A stretch of 37,292 nucleotides of DNA from Cyanobacteria bacterium REEB417 (GCA_018970945.1 JAGWVJ010000018.1:1-37292), one strand, 5' to 3'; shown: positions 23,630-32,295, counted from the first letter of the stretch. Numbers and translations: made by a program. Notes: a model not told the origin generated them from the sequence alone.

Positions 23630-24339
23630 ATCACAGCGATGGGTTCATTGTCACCCCGCAACACGCAATGGGGAATGCTCCAGTCGAAGGCCTGCCACAC
23701 CCTGGGGTCGAGGCGGAACGCCGACCCTGAAAACGGCTCCAGCCGCACACCGCTGGGCTGGGCCGAGCAGTAAGGCCTGCTGCCGGGCTTGGCCAGGTAC
23801 TGCTGGTGGTACGGCTCGGCCCAATGGAACGTCACCCCCTGGGCGATTTCGGTGGTGATGGGACCAAACCCTGCCGCACTCAACTGGCGTTGGTACTGCT
23901 CGCGGCTCGCCAGGGCCAGGGCCAACAGGGCAGGATCCGCCACAAACACGCAGGAGCGGTACTGACTGCCGCGGTCGTTGCCCTGGCGATCGCCCTGGGT
24001 GGGGTCATGACATTCCCAGAACAGCTTCAGCAGATCACTGAAATGGATCCGGCTGCCATCCCAGACCACGCGCACCACCTCGGCATGGCCGCTGCGACCA
24101 CTGCAGACCTGCTCGTAGGTGGGGTTGGCGGTCTGACCGCCGGCGTAGCCGACCGCCGTGGTGACGACACCCGGCAGGCGCCAGAAGCCTTTTTCGGCGC
24201 CCCAGAAACAGCCGCAGCCGAACAGAGCTTCGCCCTGCCCGGTCGCCGGGCCCGCCGTGATCGGGGTCCCCAGCAGCACATGACGCTGTTCGTCAGCCGG
24301 AGAGCCTGCGGGGTTGCGGTTGGAGCCGAAGCCGAACAC
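23626..24339 (-). CDS. msrA: Peptide-methionine (S)-S-oxide reductase
   Basis: Reduces the S-epimer of methionine sulfoxide, repairing oxidised proteins. The catalytic motif is GCGCFWGAEKGFWRLPGV near residue 41, with the active Cys in GCFWG; GYAGGQTANPTYEQVCSG and HAEVVRVVWD follow, then HDPTQGDRQGNDRGSQYRS. The protein has 237 residues, longer than minimal MsrA because of a 35-residue N-terminal extension and a C-terminal tail of about 45 residues after the usual end. First gene of a minus-strand operon of four overlapping genes. No obvious export signal; cytoplasmic. Confidence 0.93.
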   Translation of the reverse strand: MFGFGSNRNPAGSPADEQRHVLLGTPITAGPATGQGEALFGCGCFWGAEKGFWRLPGVVTTAVGYAGGQTANPTYEQVCSGRSGHAEVVRVVWDGSRIHFSDLLKLFWECHDPTQGDRQGNDRGSQYRSCVFVADPALLALALASREQYQRQLSAAGFGPITTEIAQGVTFHWAEPYHQQYLAKPGSRPYCSAQPSGVRLEPFSGSAFRLDPRVWQAFDWSIPHCVLRGDNEPIAVM

Positions 24340-24449
24340 GGCATCATCTGTCAGAGGGCCACGAAGCTAGGCAAGACCAAGCGCTGACTGCAACGGCTCC
24401 AGACCACCCAGATTGGGAATGGCTGCACTAAAAGAGTGTCATTTTCACT

Positions 24450-24473
24450 GTCTTCATCAAGGTCTTCATCAAG
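24450..24473. repeat. 12-bp tandem repeat, two exact copies
   Basis: GTCTTCATCAAG occurs twice head-to-tail (24450-24461, 24462-24473). The unit length is a multiple of three; on the minus strand it reads as a LDED repeat. It lies 36 bp from the 15-bp array. Confidence 0.85.
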
Positions 24474-24509
24474 AGTCGCTGCACTCACTTGCAAAACATT
24501 GATGTCTTT

Positions 24510-24569
24510 GTTGTGACTCACGAAGTTGTGACTCACGAAGTTGTGACTCGCGAAGTTGTGAATCACGAA
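24510..24569. repeat. 15-bp tandem repeat, four copies
   Basis: Four contiguous copies of GTTGTGACTCACGAA at 24510-24524, 24525-24539, 24540-24554 and 24555-24569; the first two are identical, the third and fourth differ at one base each. A degenerate partial copy follows (CTTGCTGACGAAC). Each unit contains the near-palindrome GTGACTCAC. Could be an iteron-like protein-binding array or an in-frame five-residue peptide repeat. Confidence 0.9.
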
Positions 24570-24689
24570 CTTGCTGACGAACAACTGCGCGCCGTTTGTC
24601 CGCCCTTGATCACGAATGTCGGATTGTTGACGGTTGTGAGGTTGGGGTCGTCTCAAGCGATTTCACTGCCGCCCTTGCTGTAGGTCCAC

Positions 24690-24965
24690 TCAGCGCTCGG
24701 CGGGCACAAGGGCGATGTGGTTGAGCAGCGTCGTGGTGAAAGCGAACAGCAGAAACGGCAGCGACAGCACCAAGATCAGGCCCACACCAACCAGGGCGAA
24801 CAGGGGCCGGCTGGCGCCCATCAGAGCCAGGCCCGCCGCCAGGCTCACGAAGATCACGGCCATCCAGATCAGAATCTGGGCATAGATGTCGCCGAAGGTG
24901 AGCGTGCAGCGCAGCTGATAGGGCTGGCCGCGAAGCTGCTGATCATCGGGGGCTGACGGGGCCAT
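24690..24965 (-). CDS. Small two-helix membrane protein, hypothetical
   Basis: 91 residues from the ATG at 24965 (MAPSAPDDQQLRGQP). A short polar N-terminus with CTLTFGDIYAQ is followed by two hydrophobic segments, roughly residues 33-52 (ILIWMAVIFVSLAAGLALMG) and 56-82. No family recognised. The frame extends upstream to 25007 but the extra residues look unrelated. It lies 107 bp downstream of the ABC exporter gene in the same direction, so co-transcription with it is possible. Confidence 0.65.
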   Translation of the reverse strand: MAPSAPDDQQLRGQPYQLRCTLTFGDIYAQILIWMAVIFVSLAAGLALMGASRPLFALVGVGLILVLSLPFLLFAFTTTLLNHIALVPAER

Positions 24966-25071
24966 GGCCTGGTACCGGAGACAGCGGACTGTCACCACAT
25001 AAGCCATGACGGCGGCATCTGTCCGCCCAGCGCAACACTCCGTTCAGAGCGGGGAGCAACCCTGGGGCGGA

Positions 25072-26832
25072 TCAGCCCACCCCCGCAACACCCTGCAGCT
25101 GCTGATCGACCTGCTGGCGCTCCCACAGACGGCGGTAGGTGCCATCAACAGCCACCAGGTCCTGGTGGCGTCCCTGCTGCACAAGCCGTCCGTTGTCGAG
25201 CACCAGCACCCGATCGGCGGCAGCCGCGGCCGAAAGCTGGTGGCTGATCATCAGCACCGTGCGCCCCCGCTGGCTGCGTACCGAAGCCAGGATGCCCGCT
25301 GCCGTGGTGTTGTCGACGCTCGCCAGGGCATCGTCGAGCACCAGCAGCGGCGCCTGCAGCAACAGGGCACGGCCCAGGGCCGTGCGCTGGCGCTGGCCGC
25401 CGCTCAGGGTGATGCCACGCTCGCCGACCAGGGTCTGATAGCCATCGGGGAACCCCTTGATGTCGGCCGCGAGCCGGGCCTGGGTCGCCACCGATTCGAC
25501 CTGCTCGAGCAAAGCCTCGGGATCGCCGTAGCGAAGGTTGTCGGCCAGGGTGGCCGTGAACAGATAGCCCTCCTGGGGCACCAGCGCCACCTGGCTGCGC
25601 AGGTCCTCGAGCCGCAGGGCTGTGGCATCGACCCCATCGATGAACAACTGGCCGGCTCCGATCTCGACCATGCGGCCGAAGGCGCGGGCCAGGGTGGTTT
25701 TGCCACACCCGACCGGACCCACCACAGCCACCAGTTCGCCCGGCTCCAGGACAAAGCTGACACCCGCCAGTGCAGGCCGGCTGGTCCCTGGATAGTGCAC
25801 CGTGAGACCACGGGCCTCGACCCGCCCACGGCGCGGGGCCGCCGCCGCGACAGGCTGGGCAGGCGACTGGATGCGCGGCACCCGGGAGAGCAGATCCTCG
25901 ACTCGCTCGAGGCTGACCTGACCGGTCTGAAACGTGTTGAGGGTGAAGCCCAGCAGCGCCGTCGGAAACACCAGCCTCTCGACGTAGAGGATCAACGCCA
26001 CCAGGTCGCCGATCGAGAGCCGGCCGCTGGCCAGCTGACCACTGCCGAGCGCCAGCAGCAACAGCAGGCTCAGCGATGAAATGCCCTCGAGCAACGGAAA
26101 CAGGGTGCTGCGGGTGCGCGCCAGATTCAGGGCAGCATTGCGGTAGATGCGGTTTCGCCCGGCAAAGGCGGCCTGTTCGGTCACCTCCTGGCCGTAAATC
26201 TTGATGGCGCTGATGCCGCTGAGGTCTTCCTGCACCAGATCGCTGAGATCGGCGAGGGCCTCCTGCTGGCGCCGCTGCTGGCGCATCATGCGGCCGCCGA
26301 ACAGGCGCACCACCATCAGCATCAGCGGGTAGAGGGCCACCGCCGCCAGGCTCAGCCACGGGTCGATGCTCAGCATGGCCGGCAGGGTGAGGCCGTAGGC
26401 CAGCACCGTGTTGGTGAGGCTGAGCACGGCGAAGCCCAGCAGCCTGCGCACGTTCTCGACATCGCTGGTGGCGCGGCTGATCACCTCGCCGCTGCCGGTG
26501 GTCTGCACCCAGCCTGGTTCCTGGCGCAGCAGATGGTCGAAGATCCGCTGCTTGAGATCGGCCTCCACCTGGCGACCGACCCCGAACACCAACATGCGGG
26601 AGTACAGACGCACCCCCCCCATGAGCGTGGCCAGCGCCACGATCAAGAGGGCCTGATGCAGCACGTCGGCCAGGGCGAAGCCGTCCTGCAGGTCATCCAC
26701 CACCCGGCGGACCAGCAGGGGGATGGTGACGCTGAGGAGGTTGACCACCACCAGCGCTGCCATGCCCAGCAGCACCACGCGGCGGTGGGGCCGTAGGTAA
26801 CGAAGGATCAGAGCCAGCCGCGGAGCAGCCAT
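25072..26832 (-). CDS. ABC exporter half-transporter (fused membrane and ATPase domains)
   Basis: 586 residues: six-helix type I exporter membrane domain (about 1-320) followed by an ATPase domain. The coupling segment is EADLKQRIFDHLLRQEPGW. ATPase motifs are Walker A GPVGCGKTT (372-380), Q-loop Gln420 (LVPQEGYLF), signature LSGGQRQR (476) and Walker B LLVLDDALASVD (496-507), H-loop MISHQLSAA. The residue after Walker B is Asp, not the usual catalytic Glu. That DDALxxVD pattern is seen in YheI/MdlA-type subunits of heterodimeric exporters, so it may act with a partner encoded elsewhere. Divergent from the DUF3288 gene (55 bp). Substrate (lipid, drug, peptide) unknown. Confidence 0.92.
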   Translation of the reverse strand: MAAPRLALILRYLRPHRRVVLLGMAALVVVNLLSVTIPLLVRRVVDDLQDGFALADVLHQALLIVALATLMGGVRLYSRMLVFGVGRQVEADLKQRIFDHLLRQEPGWVQTTGSGEVISRATSDVENVRRLLGFAVLSLTNTVLAYGLTLPAMLSIDPWLSLAAVALYPLMLMVVRLFGGRMMRQQRRQQEALADLSDLVQEDLSGISAIKIYGQEVTEQAAFAGRNRIYRNAALNLARTRSTLFPLLEGISSLSLLLLLALGSGQLASGRLSIGDLVALILYVERLVFPTALLGFTLNTFQTGQVSLERVEDLLSRVPRIQSPAQPVAAAAPRRGRVEARGLTVHYPGTSRPALAGVSFVLEPGELVAVVGPVGCGKTTLARAFGRMVEIGAGQLFIDGVDATALRLEDLRSQVALVPQEGYLFTATLADNLRYGDPEALLEQVESVATQARLAADIKGFPDGYQTLVGERGITLSGGQRQRTALGRALLLQAPLLVLDDALASVDNTTAAGILASVRSQRGRTVLMISHQLSAAAAADRVLVLDNGRLVQQGRHQDLVAVDGTYRRLWERQQVDQQLQGVAGVG

Positions 26833-26887
26833 CAGCGACGTCGGGGCGGCAGAGTCATGGCCAACCTAAAGACCGGTGGCCGGCAAC

Positions 26888-27199
26888 ATGAGCAGCGGCG
26901 AGCAGACCCATCCACTTCATGCCGCCGATCGGCAGACGGTGGATCGCCTGCTGGCCGCCCAGCAACCCACGGATGCCGACCTGGTCGATGCCGCACGGCT
27001 GCTGATGCGCTACCAGGGCTTCCCCGGAGCCCGGGACCTGCAGGACGACCTGGCCAAAATTTTGCAGTTGTGGCAGCTGACGCGGGACGAGCTGCACCGC
27101 CGCACCCGGGCGATCTGGGCCACCGGGTTCAGACCTGCGCCTGACGGAGCCGACGCCGTGGGTTCGGGGTTTGACACCACGGATCAGGACAACGTTTGA
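26888..27199 (+). CDS. DUF3288 family protein
   Basis: 103-residue cyanobacterial protein of unknown function. The family pattern is clear: HPLHAADRQTVDRLLA, then ARLLMRYQGFPGARDLQDDL and ILQLWQLTRDELHRRTRAIW. The ATG at 26888 is preferred; a GTG at 26876 is in frame. The C-terminal 20 residues after ATGFRP are Asp- and Gly-rich and not part of the family core. It is divergent from the ABC exporter and is followed by a possible terminator at 27281-27311, so it may be monocistronic. Confidence 0.88.
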   Translation: MSSGEQTHPLHAADRQTVDRLLAAQQPTDADLVDAARLLMRYQGFPGARDLQDDLAKILQLWQLTRDELHRRTRAIWATGFRPAPDGADAVGSGFDTTDQDNV

Positions 27200-27242
27200 C
27201 GGCGGTCCGGCGCACCGCAGCCTCTGCCCCCTCGCCAAGAGC

Positions 27243-27279
27243 ACCCTTTTCAGGTGATAGTGGAAGGGTCCCCATCACC
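27243..27279 (+). promoter_or_regulatory. Two mutually exclusive hairpins in the trpD upstream region
   Basis: ACCCTT (27243-27248) can pair with AAGGGT (27264-27269), and GGTGAT (27253-27258) with ATCACC (27274-27279). The two stems interleave, so they compete or form a pseudoknot. They stand directly before the terminator hairpin at 27281, as in attenuators. No Trp-rich leader peptide is present. Stems of six base pairs may be chance. Confidence 0.3.
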
Positions 27280-27280
27280 C

Positions 27281-27311
27281 AGCCCGGCGTGCCCTGCACC
27301 CGGGCTTTTTT
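27281..27311 (+). terminator. Intrinsic terminator between DUF3288 and trpD
   Basis: AGCCCGG (27281-27287) pairs with CCGGGCT (27300-27306), loop of 12, followed by six T (27306-27311). It ends 34 bases before the trpD ATG. It may simply end the DUF3288 transcript, in which case trpD transcription must start in the short gap after it, or act as an attenuator for trpD. Confidence 0.8.
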
Positions 27312-27345
27312 CTGGCCGATCAGCCGCACACCGCCCCTATCCGCC

Positions 27346-28397
27346 ATGCCGACAGCGCCAGTCCGACCTGCCTTGCTGGAGACGCTGCTGCAGGGGCAGG
27401 ACCTCAATGCCCAGGAGGCTGCAGACCTCATGCAGGGGTGGCTGGAGGGCACGATCGACCCCGTGGTGACCGGCGCCCTGCTGGCCGGCCTGCGGGCCAA
27501 GGGGGTCAACGGTGAAGAGTTGGCGGCCATGGCAACGGTGCTGCGGCAGGCCTGCAGCCTGCCGGCCCCGCGGCCCGCACTGCCGTTGGTCGACACCTGC
27601 GGCACGGGCGGAGCCAGCGTCGAACGCGGTCAGGAGAGCTTCAACATCTCGACCGCGGTCGCCTTCACGGCCGCGGCCTGCGGTGTGACGGTCGCCAAGC
27701 ACGGTAACCGCAGCGCCAGCGGAAGGGTCGGATCGGCCGATGTGCTTGAGGCCCTGGGCATCGACCTGGCGGCTCAGCCGGCGACCGCCCTGGAAGCCCT
27801 TGGCCAGGTCGGGGTGACCTTTCTGTTTGCCCCGGGCTGGCATCCATCGCTGGCGGGGGTGGCACCGCTGCGCAAGGCCCTGGGGATTCGCACCGTGTTC
27901 AACCTGCTGGGTCCGCTGGTCAACCCGCTTCAGCCCGAAGCCCACGTGCTGGGGGTGGCCCGCCGCGATCTGCTCGATCCGATGGCTGATGCCCTGCGCC
28001 GCCTCGACATGACCAGGGCCGTGGTGGTGCATGGGCACGGCGGGCTCGACGAAGCCACCCTCTCGGGCCCGAGCGAACTGCGGGTGCTGCAGAACGGCAC
28101 CATCGAGGAGACCTGGCTGGATCCCGCCGTGCTGGGCTTGACACCGGCACCGCTGAGCGCCATCGCCGGGGGCGATCTGGCGGTCAATCGAGCCATTCTT
28201 GAAGCGGTGCTGCAGGGGCGTGCCCCTGACCCCCACCGTGACGTGGTGGCCCTCAACACGGCGCTGGTGCTGTGGGTGGCCGGGCGCTGTGATCGCTTTG
28301 CCGACGGTATCGCCGTCGCCCGAGACGCGCTCGCCGCCGGCACCCCCTGGCAGCGACTTGAGGCCCTGCGGGATGGGCTGCGCAGCGGCGCTGAAGG

Positions 28398-28401
<4 letters not shown>
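27346..28401 (+). CDS. trpD: Anthranilate phosphoribosyltransferase
   Basis: Transfers phosphoribose from PRPP to anthranilate in tryptophan synthesis. The ATG at 27346 ([17 protein letters not shown]) gives 351 residues, normal length; an open frame upstream is not family-like. Motifs: LVDTCGTGG near residue 82, [31 protein letters not shown], and [12 protein letters not shown] (the Asp-Glu pair that binds magnesium). The loop after GTGG is unusual: the family reads GTGGDG..TFNIST, here GTGG is followed by [14 protein letters not shown], so the Asp is missing and the loop is about four residues longer. carA follows with a four-base ATGA overlap if its first ATG is used. Confidence 0.94.
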
Positions 28402-29591
<1,190 letters not shown>

Positions 29592-29646
29592 CGGCAACGT
29601 GCGCCCACACTTTTGTTGCGAGCGCGACCAACCCGGTTTTGCTCCC

Positions 29647-29652
29647 TACACT
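29647..29652 (+). promoter_or_regulatory. Possible -10 box before the STAS gene
   Basis: TACACT lies in the 90-bp gap after carA. If used, transcription would begin near 29659, so the STAS start must be downstream of that. No good -35 is seen. Confidence 0.25.
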
Positions 29653-29701
29653 TCGGCCGATCGGACATTGGGAGTCAGGAGCCATCACCGAGCTGCAGCG
29701 A

Positions 29702-30049
29702 TTGACCGTCTCCCTGCGGGGTGGATTCGAGCAGCAGGCCCATTGCCAGCTGTTTCAGTTCACGGGGCAGCTGGATGCCTACTCAGACAAGCAATTCAGC
29801 GACTTCATCAGCGGCCATCGCAGCGTCACGCCCCAACCCCTGGTCATCGACCTGAGCAGGATCGACTTTCTCGACTCGTCGGGGTTGGGTGCCCTGGTGC
29901 AAGTGGCCAAGGACTGCAACACCAAGAAGTATCCCTTTGTGGTGGTGGGCAACGCACGCGTCGTCCAGACCGTGAAGCTGGTCCGGCTCGAGGACTTCCT
30001 GCACCTCCAGAGCGACCTCGACAGCGCCCTTGACCAATTTGCAGCCTGA
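29702..30049 (+). CDS. STAS-domain protein (anti-sigma factor antagonist family)
   Basis: Small STAS protein, about 115 residues. The hallmark is VIDLSRIDFLDSSGLGALVQVA, with the Ser pair that is phosphorylated in SpoIIAA-like proteins (LDSSGLGAL). Start LTVSLRGGF and FQFTGQLDAYSDKQF are typical of a cyanobacterial STAS subgroup. The start is uncertain: the TTG at 29702 is the first canonical codon near the conserved region; CTG at 29693 and an ATC at 29684 that aligns with a possible (M/I)TELQRL start are alternatives; TTG at 29639 precedes the putative -10 box. AGGAG stands at 29677-29681. The partner kinase or anti-sigma factor is not in the window. The next gene overlaps its 3' end by 20 bases. 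Confidence 0.85.
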   Translation: MTVSLRGGFEQQAHCQLFQFTGQLDAYSDKQFSDFISGHRSVTPQPLVIDLSRIDFLDSSGLGALVQVAKDCNTKKYPFVVVGNARVVQTVKLVRLEDFLHLQSDLDSALDQFAA

Positions 30050-30473
30050 GGCCTCGCCGCCGACCACATCTCCGTCGGGCCAGTGGTTGCAGGGGCTGCA
30101 GCCCAACCGTCCCGACAGCCCGCTGGGGCCCCTGCAACTGGCCTGGCTGGGCGATGCGGTCTGGGAGCTTCACCAACGCCTGCACCACTGCCAGGGACCC
30201 GGCCGCTCGGATGTGATGCACCGCGCCGTGGTCTCGGCCGTGCGGGCCGAAGCCCAGGCGACGCTGCTGCAGAGCCTCGAGCCCCTGCTGCAGTCGCAGG
30301 AGCGCGACCTGGTGCGCCGTGCCCGCAACCGGGCGGGCCAGGGACCACGACGCGGTGACGCCCAGAGCTACGGGCAGGCCACCGGATTCGAAGCCCTGCT
30401 GGGCTGGTTGTTCCTCCACGATCCCCCCCGGCTGGTCGAACTGCTAGATCACTTGAAGGAGAACGTCCCATAA
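30030..30473 (+). CDS. mrnC: Mini-ribonuclease III (MrnC family)
   Basis: RNase III-like protein without the double-stranded RNA-binding domain, which matures 23S rRNA precursors in bacteria and chloroplasts. The 147-residue protein shows LQLAWLGDAVWELHQRL (metal-binding Asp), GRSDVMHRAVVSAVRAEAQA, RARNRAG and YGQATGFEALLGWLFL, where the Glu of the ATGFEALLG motif is the second metal ligand. It starts at a TTG within the last codons of the STAS gene (20-base overlap), or a TTG nine bases later. The RlmB-type methyltransferase gene follows 19 bp after its stop, forming an rRNA-processing pair. Confidence 0.9.
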   Translation: MTNLQPEASPPTTSPSGQWLQGLQPNRPDSPLGPLQLAWLGDAVWELHQRLHHCQGPGRSDVMHRAVVSAVRAEAQATLLQSLEPLLQSQERDLVRRARNRAGQGPRRGDAQSYGQATGFEALLGWLFLHDPPRLVELLDHLKENVP

Positions 30474-30492
30474 CCAGTCACCCCCCATCGCC

Positions 30493-32019
30493 ATGAGCCC
30501 TCGTTTTCAACGCCGCCCGGAACGCCGGAGCGGCTCCGGGGCCTCCGGCCGTTCTGCCGACCGCAGCGGCGGTCGCTTTGCCGGCCCAGCGGGCGAGCGC
30601 GCCGGTGGTCGCCCGGCTGGCGGGGCCGCGCGGCGCTGGGGGGCCGCCAAATCGGAATGGCGTCCCCAGGGCGCCGAAGGCGAAGCCCGGGGCGAACGCC
30701 GCTCGCTGCCCGAGCGGCCCCGGCCCAGGCCAGGGGACCGCAGCGGCCAATGGCGCGGCCAGGACCGGGACCGCAACTCGGGCGGGGAGCGGCGCCCCTT
30801 TCAACGGCGCGACGAGCGCAGCGACCCCTTCGGGCGTTTTGAACCACGCCGTGAACCACGCCGTGAACCACGACGCGAGCTGGGACGGGAGCCAAGCCGT
30901 GAGGTGGGCCGCGACCCCCGTCGCGATGCGCGCCGCCACGACCGCGAGGAGCGCCAGCCCCAGGGCGAGGCCGAAAGCCTGGGTACGCCACCGCCCAGCG
31001 ACCTGATCTGGGGCCGCCACCCGGCCCAGGCGGCCCTTGAGAGCGGCCGGCCGGTCCACCGCATCTGGTGCACCGCCGAACTGCGGCACACCCCGCGGTT
31101 TCTGCAGCTGCTGCGCGAAGCCAAGGCGTCAGGCGTGCTGGTCGAGGAGGTGACCTGGGCCCGGCTGGGACAGCTCACCAGCGGCGCGGTGCATCAGGGC
31201 ATCGTGCTGCAGAGCGCCGCAGCCGACACCCTCGATCTTCCGAGCCTGATCGAAGGCTGCCGCCAGATCGGCGAACCACCGCTGCTGATGGCGATCGATG
31301 GCCTCACCGACCCCCACAACCTTGGGGCGATCGTGCGCAGCGCCGAAGCCCTCGGCGCCCATGGCATGGTGCTGCCCCAGCGCCGCTGCGCCGGGCTCAC
31401 CGGCTCGGTGGCCAAGGTGGCGGCCGGAGCCCTGGAGCACCTTCCCGTGGCGCGGGTGGTGAACCTCAACCGCGCCCTCGACACCCTCAAGCAGGAGGGA
31501 TACCGGGTGATCGGCCTGGCCGCCGAGGGCAATCTGACCCTGGAGGAAGCCGATCTCGATGGTCCCCTGGTGTTGGTGACCGGATCGGAGGGCGATGGCC
31601 TGTCGATGCTGACCCGTCGCAGCTGCGACCAGCTGGTGCGCATCCCCCTGCGGGGCAGCACCCCCAGTCTCAACGCGTCGGTGGCGACGGCCCTGCTGCT
31701 CTACGAAATCGCACGCCGCGGCTGGATGGGAGGGCTGCAAGGCCAGGCCCCTGCCCCCCGGATCCGGCGCCCCCAGCTGCCGGCCAGCCCGCAGGCAAAC
31801 GATCAGACGACACCAGCGTCAAGCGCCAACGAGCCCCACGGCGAAGCCGAACCGCAGACCGTGCCGCCCATGGATCACGAGCCCGATGGGCAGGTTGGGC
31901 TCGAAGCTGATCCTGGGGCTGATCTTGGGGCCGAGCCCCTGGATCTGTCGCTTGATCAGCAGCCGGAGGTCCCCCGGGAGAGCGACGGTCCGGCCTTTGC
32001 CAGCGACATCAGTCTTTGA
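30493..32019 (+). CDS. rlmB: RlmB/TrmH-type (SPOUT) RNA 2'-O-methyltransferase with long disordered tails
   Basis: Predicted 23S rRNA ribose methyltransferase of 508 residues, double the usual size. The catalytic core (about 168-410) has LIWGRHPAQAAL (substrate-binding domain), DPHNLGAIVRSAEALGAHG (motif 1), LVTGSEGDGLS (motif 2) and RIPLRGSTPSLNASVATALL (motif 3), which form the trefoil knot. The first 167 residues are Arg/Gly-rich and disordered; a 12-bp repeat at 30841-30876 encodes part of it as EPRR units. The last 95 residues are acidic and Pro/Asp-rich. The core is RlmB-like, but tRNA Gm18 (TrmH) cannot be excluded. Pairs with mini-RNase III upstream. Confidence 0.9.
   Translation: MSPRFQRRPERRSGSGASGRSADRSGGRFAGPAGERAGGRPAGGAARRWGAAKSEWRPQGAEGEARGERRSLPERPRPRPGDRSGQWRGQDRDRNSGGERRPFQRRDERSDPFGRFEPRREPRREPRRELGREPSREVGRDPRRDARRHDREERQPQGEAESLGTPPPSDLIWGRHPAQAALESGRPVHRIWCTAELRHTPRFLQLLREAKASGVLVEEVTWARLGQLTSGAVHQGIVLQSAAADTLDLPSLIEGCRQIGEPPLLMAIDGLTDPHNLGAIVRSAEALGAHGMVLPQRRCAGLTGSVAKVAAGALEHLPVARVVNLNRALDTLKQEGYRVIGLAAEGNLTLEEADLDGPLVLVTGSEGDGLSMLTRRSCDQLVRIPLRGSTPSLNASVATALLLYEIARRGWMGGLQGQAPAPRIRRPQLPASPQANDQTTPASSANEPHGEAEPQTVPPMDHEPDGQVGLEADPGADLGAEPLDLSLDQQPEVPRESDGPAFASDISL
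30841..30876 (+). repeat. 12-bp coding tandem repeat, three copies, inside rlmB
   Basis: GAACCACGCCGT occurs exactly at 30841-30852 and 30853-30864, with a third copy differing at two bases at 30865-30876. It encodes an EPRR repeat in the disordered Arg-rich tail, so copy number could vary between strains without harming the enzyme core. Confidence 0.9.
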
Positions 32020-32046
32020 TCACGGCACAATGGTGAACATCCCGCC

Positions 32047-32295
32047 ATGCCGTTGATGAATCCCCTGTTGCAGCCCGTGCGCAGCTGCGCCAACGGCTTG
32101 GGGCTGGCCTGGTGGGCCAGGGTCGAGACCCGCTCACCCAACGTCACGTACTGGTTTGGCCCGTTTGTGCGGCGTCGCACCCTCGAAACCCAGCTGCCGG
32201 CCTTTCTGGCCGATCTCAGCTCCGAGGCCCCCGGCGACATGCACCACGAACTGCTGCGCACCCGCCGCGGCGAACCGTTCACCGAACCGGCCTGA
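32047..32295 (+). CDS. DUF1816 domain protein
   Basis: 82-residue protein with the cyanobacterial DUF1816 pattern: AWWARVETRSPNVTYWFGPF followed by RRRTLETQLPAFLADLSSE. The domain is small and found in cyanobacteria near phycobilisome-linked or unrelated genes; its role is unknown. ATG at 32047, with a second ATG four codons later. It lies 27 bp after rlmB and 41 bp before gatA on the same strand. Confidence 0.85.
   Translation: MPLMNPLLQPVRSCANGLGLAWWARVETRSPNVTYWFGPFVRRRTLETQLPAFLADLSSEAPGDMHHELLRTRRGEPFTEPA

Larger units (their letters stand above)
24388..24689. other. Repeat-rich spacer without a convincing gene
   Basis: About 300 bp between msrA and the next membrane-protein gene. It is lower in GC than its flanks and holds a 12-bp and a 15-bp tandem repeat. 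Open frames exist on both strands (minus 24656-24351; plus 24489-24683) but both start at TTG and lack a Shine-Dalgarno. The plus frame encodes a repeated VVTHE unit leading to HELADEQLRAV, reminiscent of ribosomal-peptide leader sequences. Confidence 0.45.

Noticed and set aside
24351-24656. 101-codon minus frame through the tandem repeats
   Set aside because: TTG start, no Shine-Dalgarno and no family; kept only as part of the spacer description.
27254-27469. Possible Trp leader peptide before trpD
   Set aside because: The frame starting at 27254 has no tryptophan codons and runs far into trpD, so it is not a leader peptide.
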